Source: Streptomyces physcomitrii (GTDB lineage Bacteria > Actinomycetota > Actinomycetes > Streptomycetales > Streptomycetaceae). From it: a DNA stretch of 64,000 nt. The position numbers and the translations under genes were made by a program. The stretch is taken from contig NZ_JAAWWP010000014.1 of the NCBI RefSeq assembly GCF_012273655.1, forward strand, positions 103,575-167,574. The letters are read 5' to 3'. Shown here in pieces: positions 58,579-64,000 of the stretch (positions are counted from its first letter, which is position 1; the number at the start of each line of letters is the position of its first letter). A model generated the notes under the pieces. The model saw only the letters and a program-made list of their open reading frames with translations, ran no database searches and was not told where the DNA came from.

Positions 58579-59802
58579 ATGCCTGCCTCAAAGTCTTCCT
58601 GCCCCGTCGCGCACGGGCCCGTGCGTGATTTCCCCTTCACCCCCGTCGACGGCCTGGTCATCGAGCCGGTCCTGGCCGAGCTGCGCCGCGAGGAGCCGAT
58701 CAGCCGGATCCGCCTGCCCTACGGCGGCGAGGCCTGGCTCGCCACCCGCTACCAGGACGTACGCAACGCGCTCGCGGACCCGCGGCTCAGCCGCGCGGCG
58801 GTGGTGAACGCGGACGTCCCGCGGCGCCAGGAGATGCAAGTGGGTCCCGAGGGGATCATGTACATGGACCCGCCCGACCACTCCCGGCTGCGGCGCCTGC
58901 TCACCAAGGCCTTCACCCGGCGGCGAGTGGAGACGCTGCGGCCCCGGGTGGCCGAGATCGCCGCCGAACTCGCCGGGGACCTGGCCGCCCAGGGCAGCGG
59001 CGGGGACCTGGTGTCCACCTTCTCCTGGCCGCTGCCCACCCGGGTGATCTGCGAACTGCTCGGGGTGCCCTACGAGGACCGCGAGATCTTCAGCCGCGGC
59101 GCGGACGCGCTGATGCAGGGCGACACCCTGCCGCACGCCGAGTTCACCTCCCGTATCAACGAACTCTGCCTGTATCTCGCCAAGTTGATCGCCCAGCGCC
59201 GGGCGCAGCCGACCGAGGACATGCTCACCGCGCTGATCCAGGCACGGGACGAGGACGACCGGCTCAGCGAGCAGGAGCTGATCTCGATCTCCGTGGTGCT
59301 CCTCGCCGGCGGCCACGAGACCACCGCGAACCAGATCACCAACTTCCTCTACACGCTGCTGCGCCACCCCGGCCAACTCGCCCTGTTACGCGAGAAACCC
59401 GAGCTGATGCCGCAGGCCGTGGACGAGCTGATGCGCTACATCCCGCTCGGCACCGGCCACCACGCCGCCATGATCGCGACGGAGGACCTGGAGATCGGCG
59501 GGCAGCGGATCGCCGAGGGTGAGTCCGTGTATGTACACATACACTCGGCCAACCGGGACGGCGAGTTCTTCGAGAACCCGGACGAGCTCGACCTCGGCCG
59601 CGAGGACAACCACCACATGGGCTTCGGCCACGGGGTCCACTTCTGCGTCGGCGCCCAACTCGCCCGGATGGAACTGTCGGTGGCCGTCGAATCCGTACTG
59701 GACCGCTTCCCCACCCTGGAGCTGGACATCGAGGACGAGGCGATCCGCTGGCGCTCCAGCCTGCTGGTCCGCGGGCCGCTCGCGCTGCCGGTGCGCTGGT
59801 GA
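58579..59802 (+). CDS. cytochrome P450
   Basis: A 407-residue bacterial P450 (CYP105/107-like type). The I-helix motif is LLAGGHETTANQ, the ExxR pair is in VDELMRYI, and the haem loop is MGFGHGVHFCVGAQLAR with Cys356 as ligand. It would hydroxylate or further oxidise the cluster product. It carries an in-frame TTA leucine codon at 59386-59388, so translation should need the bldA tRNA. The next gene, its ferredoxin, overlaps by 4 bp. GAGGAG precedes ATG 58579. Confidence 0.95.
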   Translation: MPASKSSCPVAHGPVRDFPFTPVDGLVIEPVLAELRREEPISRIRLPYGGEAWLATRYQDVRNALADPRLSRAAVVNADVPRRQEMQVGPEGIMYMDPPDHSRLRRLLTKAFTRRRVETLRPRVAEIAAELAGDLAAQGSGGDLVSTFSWPLPTRVICELLGVPYEDREIFSRGADALMQGDTLPHAEFTSRINELCLYLAKLIAQRRAQPTEDMLTALIQARDEDDRLSEQELISISVVLLAGGHETTANQITNFLYTLLRHPGQLALLREKPELMPQAVDELMRYIPLGTGHHAAMIATEDLEIGGQRIAEGESVYVHIHSANRDGEFFENPDELDLGREDNHHMGFGHGVHFCVGAQLARMELSVAVESVLDRFPTLELDIEDEAIRWRSSLLVRGPLALPVRW

Positions 59803-60080
59803 GCGGCGCGGGGACGCCGACCGCGCGGGAGGACACCGGCGGCGGGACGCGGGACGGTGACTGGGAGGTCAGCGTCGACCGGCTGTCCTGCACCGGCACC
59901 GGCATGTGCGTCCACGCGGCGCCCGCCTTCTTCGGCCTGGTGGGCGGCCGTTCGCAGGCGCTCGGCTCCCCCGTGGAGCCCGACGAGACGGTGCTGGACG
60001 CCGCCGAGAACTGTCCCCTGGAGGCCATCCGCGTCACCGAACGGGCCACCGGACGGGTGCTGGCGCCCGAGGAGTTCTGA
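59799..60080 (+). CDS. [3Fe-4S]-type ferredoxin, P450 partner
   Basis: A 93-residue ferredoxin with the cysteine pattern CTGTGMC then NCPLEAI (C-x5-C and a later single Cys), typical of 3Fe-4S ferredoxins that feed Streptomyces P450s. An N-terminal extension of about 25 residues is Gly/Thr-rich. The GTG start overlaps the P450 stop (GTGA), so the two are made together. Confidence 0.92.
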   Translation: MSGAGTPTAREDTGGGTRDGDWEVSVDRLSCTGTGMCVHAAPAFFGLVGGRSQALGSPVEPDETVLDAAENCPLEAIRVTERATGRVLAPEEF

Positions 60081-60142
60081 CCGGGACAGGACGAAACGCC
60101 CACCGGAACCGGTTGCACCGCGATTCACGCCAGAGAACACCG

Positions 60143-60170
60143 GGCCCCCTCGGAGCACTCCGAGGGGGCC
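60143..60170. terminator. bidirectional hairpin terminator
   Basis: GGCCCCCTCGGAG (60143-60155) and CTCCGAGGGGGCC (60158-60170) form a 13-bp stem, probably with a four-base loop in practice. It lies between the ferredoxin gene and the convergent methyltransferase gene. Confidence 0.8.
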
Positions 60171-60272
60171 GTTCCGCGTTCGGTACGGCCCCCGGCGCAC
60201 CCGGTACGCGAGCCGCCCGCCCCGCGGTGTGCGCGGGGCGGGCGGCCAGGAGCGGGCTCGGTGGGAGCGGGC

Positions 60273-61088
60273 TCAGAAGGAGTAGCGCATCACGCGGTTG
60301 TAGTGCCGCAGCGCCGGTATCGCGTTCATGATCTTGCAGACCACGCGGGAGGTCCACGGCATGTGCGCGATATAGGGCGAGCCGAAGAAGGTCCAGGCGT
60401 CGTGGTGCTTGACGCCCGGGTGCCACTGCTCCAGGGAGGCGGGCTCGGCCAGGCCCCAGACGAAGCGCTTGCCGGAGGCCTTGACCGTCCAGTGCTTGTT
60501 CATCGCCTTCACCGAGAAGGGCGTGTACGCGTCGAAGATCAGCTGACCGCTCGGGAACACCGAGAAGAGCTTGCGGATCAGCCCCTTGACCTCCTCCTCG
60601 GTGAAGTACACGAGCAGGCCCTCGGCCACGATGACGGTGGGCCGGTCGGTGGGCACCTGCTCCAGCCACTTGAGGTCCATCACCGAGGAGCCGATGACGT
60701 GGTGGTGCTCCCGCTCGGGGAAGAGCTGCGCGTACAGCGCGGCGATCTCCGGCAGGTCCAGGTCGTACCACTCCACGGAGGCGGGCGGGTCCATCCGGTG
60801 GACGCGGCCGTCGAGACCGGTGCCCAGGTGGAGCACGACCGCGTCCGGGTGGGTGTCCAGGAAGCTCCGGATCCAGCCGTCGATCAGCTCACCGCGGATG
60901 GCGAGGCTGATGGCGTCGTCGTCGCGGATCTTCAGCTTGGCGTAGTCGTACTCGATCGACTCGCTGACCGTGATCGCCATCCGGTCGTTGAGGATGGGCT
61001 TGGCCGACTTGGCGTCGTGGGCGCGGGAGTAGAGCGCGATGAGGAGGTTCTCGGTCTCGGCGGTGAACTGCGCCGGCTTCGTCTCCAT
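60273..61088 (-). CDS. SAM-dependent O-methyltransferase (leucine carboxyl methyltransferase fold)
   Basis: A 271-residue methyltransferase. The N-terminus has RMAITVSESIEYDYAKL, then AISLAIRGELIDGWIRSFL, followed by VVLHLGTGLDGRVHRMD (SAM site), VEWYDLDLPEI and VIVAEGLLVYFTEEEV, blocks of the PPM1/TcmP-like family. It would methylate a hydroxyl or carboxyl of the polyketide. It starts a minus-strand group with the TEII, SnoaL 3 and PKS genes behind it (small gaps of 40 and 41 bp). Confidence 0.85.
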   Translation of the reverse strand: METKPAQFTAETENLLIALYSRAHDAKSAKPILNDRMAITVSESIEYDYAKLKIRDDDAISLAIRGELIDGWIRSFLDTHPDAVVLHLGTGLDGRVHRMDPPASVEWYDLDLPEIAALYAQLFPEREHHHVIGSSVMDLKWLEQVPTDRPTVIVAEGLLVYFTEEEVKGLIRKLFSVFPSGQLIFDAYTPFSVKAMNKHWTVKASGKRFVWGLAEPASLEQWHPGVKHHDAWTFFGSPYIAHMPWTSRVVCKIMNAIPALRHYNRVMRYSF

Positions 61089-61128
61089 GGATTACCGTTT
61101 TCCGTTTCGTGAGGTCGGTACGGCGCCG

Positions 61129-61926
61129 TCAGTTCGCCGGGACCCGGGCGAAGGCGGCCAGGTCCTCGGCCACCGCGCGGGTCACCTCCGCCTGGCGCGG
61201 CGTCAGATAGAAGTGGCCGCCGGGGAAGCTGCGGAAGGTGAACTTCCCGCTGCTGAGCTCCTGCCAGGCCTGCGCCTCGGGGATGCTGACCCGCGGGTCG
61301 GACTCCCCGGTGAGCACGCTGACCGGCGAGGTCAGCGGCGGCTGGGTCCCGTCCGGCCGGTAGCGGTAGGTCTCGATGGCCTTGTAGTCGCTGCGGATCG
61401 CGGGCAGCACCATCCGCAGCAGCTCCTCGTCGGCGAGCAGACCGGTGTCCGTGCCGCTCAGCGCGCGGATCTCCGCGATCAGCGCGTCGTCGCCGCGCTG
61501 GTGCACGTTCTCCTCGCGGTGCACCGTGGGCGCCCGGCGCCCGGAGGCGATGAGCCCCTGCACGGGGGCGCCCTCGCGCTCGAAGCGGCGGGCCAGCTCG
61601 AAGGAGAGCACCGCGCCCATGCTGTGGCCGAAGAACACCAGCGGCCGGTCGTGCCAGGGCCGCAGCGCCTCGAACACGGCGTCGGTCAGCTCCTGGACGG
61701 TGCCGAGCAGCGGCTCGCCCCGCCGGTCCTGGCGGCCCGGGTACTGGATCGCCAGGACGTCGGCGTGAGGGGCGAGCGCTGCCGAGAACGGGAAGAAGAA
61801 GGACGCGGAGCCACCGGCGTGCGGCAGGCACACCAGGCGTACCGGCTTCTCGGGTGCGGGGTGGAAGCGCCGTACCCACAGCTCGTCGTCGGCGTCCTGA
61901 CTGCCCTGTGTGCGCTGCGTGCTCAT
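61129..61926 (-). CDS. type II thioesterase (second copy)
   Basis: A 265-residue TEII. The block VRLVCLPHAGGSASFFFPF, the nucleophile VFFGHSMGAVLSFELA and SFPGGHFYLTPRQ with the catalytic His identify it; GESDPRVS contains the Asp. Beside the PKS gene it is the natural editing thioesterase. Polyether clusters often carry more than one thioesterase, and one copy may release the chain, as no TE domain is seen at the PKS end. Confidence 0.92.
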   Translation of the reverse strand: MSTQRTQGSQDADDELWVRRFHPAPEKPVRLVCLPHAGGSASFFFPFSAALAPHADVLAIQYPGRQDRRGEPLLGTVQELTDAVFEALRPWHDRPLVFFGHSMGAVLSFELARRFEREGAPVQGLIASGRRAPTVHREENVHQRGDDALIAEIRALSGTDTGLLADEELLRMVLPAIRSDYKAIETYRYRPDGTQPPLTSPVSVLTGESDPRVSIPEAQAWQELSSGKFTFRSFPGGHFYLTPRQAEVTRAVAEDLAAFARVPAN

Positions 61927-61967
61927 CGGGGAGCGTTCTCCTTCGTCCGGTTTGTCGTGCGGTGTGC

Positions 61968-62354
61968 TCAGACGCCGATGTCGGTCATGCCCCAGAACAC
62001 GCGCATGCTGTCGATCTTGCCCTCGGGGGTGAGGGTGAAGACGTCGACGGCGTTGATCTTCACACGGGTGCGGTTGGGGTCGAGGATGTTGGTCATCTCC
62101 GCGGCCAGGGCGACGGCGACGGACTTGCCGTCCTGACCCGCCGACAGGTGTCCCGGCTCGATGGTGACCTCGGCGGTGACATTGCTGTTGAAGTACTCGC
62201 GCTGCGCCGCGCGGCCCTCGCGGACATCCTTGCCGACCGGGTCCTCGATGGTGGCGTCCTCGGTGAACATCTCGACGATGGCGTCGACATCGCCCTCGTT
62301 CACCTTGCGGAAGTATTCCGCGACGATCTCCTTGCGCTTCTGCTCGTCCTGCAT
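61968..62354 (-). CDS. SnoaL-fold protein 3, KSI-like
   Basis: A 128-residue shorter SnoaL/ketosteroid-isomerase-like protein: RKVNEGDVDAIVEMFTEDATIEDPVGKDVREG, with Asp38 at the position of the ketosteroid isomerase base. Where the other two copies have an acid at 65, it has Ile65 and Glu66 (VTIEPG), so the second acid is shifted. It lacks the long middle insertion of the other two (no YLPLGP loop). It could be a pyran-forming enzyme like SalBIII or an isomerase. AGGAGG precedes ATG 62354. Confidence 0.82.
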   Translation of the reverse strand: MQDEQKRKEIVAEYFRKVNEGDVDAIVEMFTEDATIEDPVGKDVREGRAAQREYFNSNVTAEVTIEPGHLSAGQDGKSVAVALAAEMTNILDPNRTRVKINAVDVFTLTPEGKIDSMRVFWGMTDIGV

Positions 62355-62442
62355 GAAGTCCTCCTGTGGTGAAGGTGGTTGACGTACGGCCCGGGCGGAC
62401 CGCACGCGTCGTACGGGTGCCGGGACACCGGCTGACGTGCTG

Positions 62443-64000
62443 TCAGATCCGGTGCGGCTCCCGCTGGAACGGGTAGGTCGGCAGGTCCACCCGGCGCGCT
62501 CCCGAGCCGGTGAACACCGCGGTCCAGTCGATACGGGCACCGCCCGCGTAGCGCTCCCCCGCGAGGCCGAGGACCTCGCGGGCGCCGGCGGCTCCCGCCT
62601 CGAACGCGGCCGGGTCCGCGGGCGCCGCGTCGGGCTCGGCCCAGGCCGCCGCCCAGAACTCCGGGTCGCCGAGCCGCTCCGCGGTGAGCGCCTCGCCCCC
62701 GGCGGTCAGCAGCCGGTGCGCGGGCTCGGCGATCTCCGCGGCCCGCAGCACCCGTGGTACGGACTGCTCCCCCACCGCGAGGGCGGCGAGCAGGGCCACG
62801 GCAGCGTCGAGCCCGAGGGCCCCGGCGGCGTGCGCGGCGGCGAGGGTGCCCCGGCCGTGGCCGCGCAGCACCGAGGGCGCGATGCCCCAGGCGTCCAGGA
62901 GCCGGTGCAGCGCGACCTCCGCGGCGAAGGCCTCGGCCGCCTCGGGCAGCGGGGCGGGCAGGGTCACGTCCAGGTGGGCGTGCACCTCCTCCCAGGCCTC
63001 CGCGAACACCGGGAAGGCCGCCCGCAGTTCGGCGCTCTCCGCCGCCCGGCCGGTGAACAGCAGCGCGGTACGCGGCACTTCGGCCGGGGCCGCGACCAGG
63101 CCGGGACGCTCCTCGCCCGCGGCCAGGGCCCCGAGTCCGTCGAGGAGTTCGGCGCGGTCGGCGGCGACGACCACCGCGCGGTGCCGGAACAGGGCGCGGC
63201 CGGTCGCCATCGAGTACGCGTAGTCGGCGGGGTCCCGCTCGGGGTTGCTCCGCACCTGCTCGTCCAGCTGCCGGGCCTGGGCCCGCAGCGCCTCGGGGGT
63301 GTGGCCGGAGAGCGGCAGCGCCACGGCGCGGGCCCCGGTGCTCGCCGGGTGCTCCGGGGCCGCGGGTGCCTCCTCGATGATCAGGTGCACCTCGGTGCCG
63401 CTGGCGCCGAGGGAGGAGACGCCCGCCCGGCGCGGTCCGCCGGTCTCGGGCCACGGGGTGGCCTCGGTGACGAGTTCGACGGCGCCCGCCGACCAGTCCA
63501 CACGGCTCGCGGGCTCCTTGATGTTGAGGGTGCCCGGCAGCAGCCGGTGGCGCATCGACAGGACGGCCTTGATGACCCCGGTGACGCCCGAAGCGGCCTG
63601 CGGATGGCCGATGTTGGACTTCACGGTGCCGAGCTTCAGCGGACGGTCCGCGGGCCGCTCCCGCCCGTACGTGGCGAGCAGCGCCTCCGCCTCGACCGCG
63701 TCGCCGAGCGGGGTGCCGGTGCCGTGCGCCTCGACCGCGTCGATCTCGGCCGCGCCGAGCCCGGCGTCGGCCAGCGCCTCGCGGATCAGTCGCTGCTGGG
63801 AAGCGCCGTTGGGCGCGGACAGGCCGTTGCTCGCGCCGTGGTGGCCGACCGCGGAACCGCGCACCACGGCCAGCACCTCGTGGCCCAACTCCTGTGCCCG
63901 GGAGAGGCGTTCGACGAGGATCATCGCCGCGCCCTCGCCCCAGCCGGTGCCGTCCGCGTCCTCCGAGAAGGGCTTGCAGCGGCCGTCGGCGGCAGCGCCG
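62443..64000 (-). CDS. type I PKS subunit, C-terminal end (KS plus AT remnant)
   Basis: The reading frame is open to the right edge, so only the last 519 residues are seen. The KS part includes PFSEDADGTGWGEGAA, VEAHGTGTPLGDAVEA and LGTVKSNIGHPQAASG, with both catalytic His residues of a type I ketosynthase; the Cys lies outside. The AT that follows is short (about 190 residues after the linker) and its GHSxG serine motif reads GHGRG (Gly codon at 62854-62856), so it cannot load an extender. It ends in VDLPTYPFQREPHRI directly before the stop. No ACP or thioesterase follows. It recalls the terminal KSX proteins of polyether clusters. Confidence 0.88.
   Translation of the reverse strand, partial: GAAADGRCKPFSEDADGTGWGEGAAMILVERLSRAQELGHEVLAVVRGSAVGHHGASNGLSAPNGASQQRLIREALADAGLGAAEIDAVEAHGTGTPLGDAVEAEALLATYGRERPADRPLKLGTVKSNIGHPQAASGVTGVIKAVLSMRHRLLPGTLNIKEPASRVDWSAGAVELVTEATPWPETGGPRRAGVSSLGASGTEVHLIIEEAPAAPEHPASTGARAVALPLSGHTPEALRAQARQLDEQVRSNPERDPADYAYSMATGRALFRHRAVVVAADRAELLDGLGALAAGEERPGLVAAPAEVPRTALLFTGRAAESAELRAAFPVFAEAWEEVHAHLDVTLPAPLPEAAEAFAAEVALHRLLDAWGIAPSVLRGHGRGTLAAAHAAGALGLDAAVALLAALAVGEQSVPRVLRAAEIAEPAHRLLTAGGEALTAERLGDPEFWAAAWAEPDAAPADPAAFEAGAAGAREVLGLAGERYAGGARIDWTAVFTGSGARRVDLPTYPFQREPHRI

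Noticed and set aside
18893..64000. The phz genes and the polyether genes as one cluster
   Set aside because: About 15 kb of xylose and amino-sugar genes separates them, and no shared regulatory motif was seen.
1..64000. tRNA, rRNA, transposase or integrase genes
   Set aside because: None was recognised by eye. A covariance-model search for tRNA and small RNA would be needed to exclude them fully.

Overview
The window is chromosomal DNA of a Streptomyces-type actinomycete. The evidence is very high GC, almost no TTA codons, frequent GTG starts with 4-bp GTGA/ATGA stop-start overlaps, a snapalysin gene, an AfsA-type gene, SARP and LAL regulators, and a das-like amino-sugar locus. No rRNA, tRNA, CRISPR array, transposase or integrase was recognised.

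Layout. (1) 1-18.8 kb is mixed accessory metabolism: a truncated FAD monooxygenase, an SDR/MerR pair, snapalysin, an alpha/beta hydrolase, a universal stress protein, a VOC protein, a divergent MFS/LysR pair, a methyltransferase, a secreted FG-GAP protein, a LysR/DUF2071 pair divergent from a TDT-family transporter, an AraC regulator, a strictosidine-synthase-like protein, an RsbW-like ATPase and a YqcI/YcgG family haem-enzyme candidate. (2) 18.9-21.6 kb is an operon of phenazine-type genes phzC-phzF-phzG, without phzE, phzD or phzA/B. (3) 22-27 kb holds a GH55-like secreted protein, xylA divergent from a ROK regulator, and a tandem-repeat patch. (4) 27.2-36.9 kb is a das-like locus: a HutC-type GntR regulator divergent from a secreted GH16 enzyme, then a DasABC-like transporter and a cytoplasmic GH20 hexosaminidase, a secreted lactonase-fold protein and a secreted endonuclease-fold protein. 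Two promoters carry matching dre-like operators at the same distance from their -35 boxes.

(5) From about 37 kb to the right edge lies a large biosynthetic cluster. Its left part is an acyl-initiation cassette: fatty acyl-AMP ligase, acyl-CoA dehydrogenase, ACP and Sfp-type phosphopantetheinyl transferase, next to an AfsA-like gene and a SARP. The middle holds three small proteins, a stand-alone NRPS C-PCP protein whose HHxxxDG motif is damaged, a type II thioesterase and a LAL regulator. The right part is a polyether-type tailoring set: a MonCI/Lsd18-like flavin epoxidase, three SnoaL-fold epoxide-hydrolase candidates, an ABC exporter, a P450 with its ferredoxin (the P450 has an in-frame TTA codon), an O-methyltransferase, a second thioesterase, and the end of a type I PKS finishing in a KS plus an acyltransferase remnant without its serine.

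How it fits together (inference). The FAAL would load a fatty acid on the ACP, the dehydrogenase would desaturate it, and the chain would be extended by a modular PKS lying to the right. The epoxidase would then epoxidise alkenes and the SnoaL proteins would open the epoxides to cyclic ethers. Finding polyether-type cyclisation genes beside a FAAL starter cassette and a defective C-PCP protein is the most promising novelty in the window.
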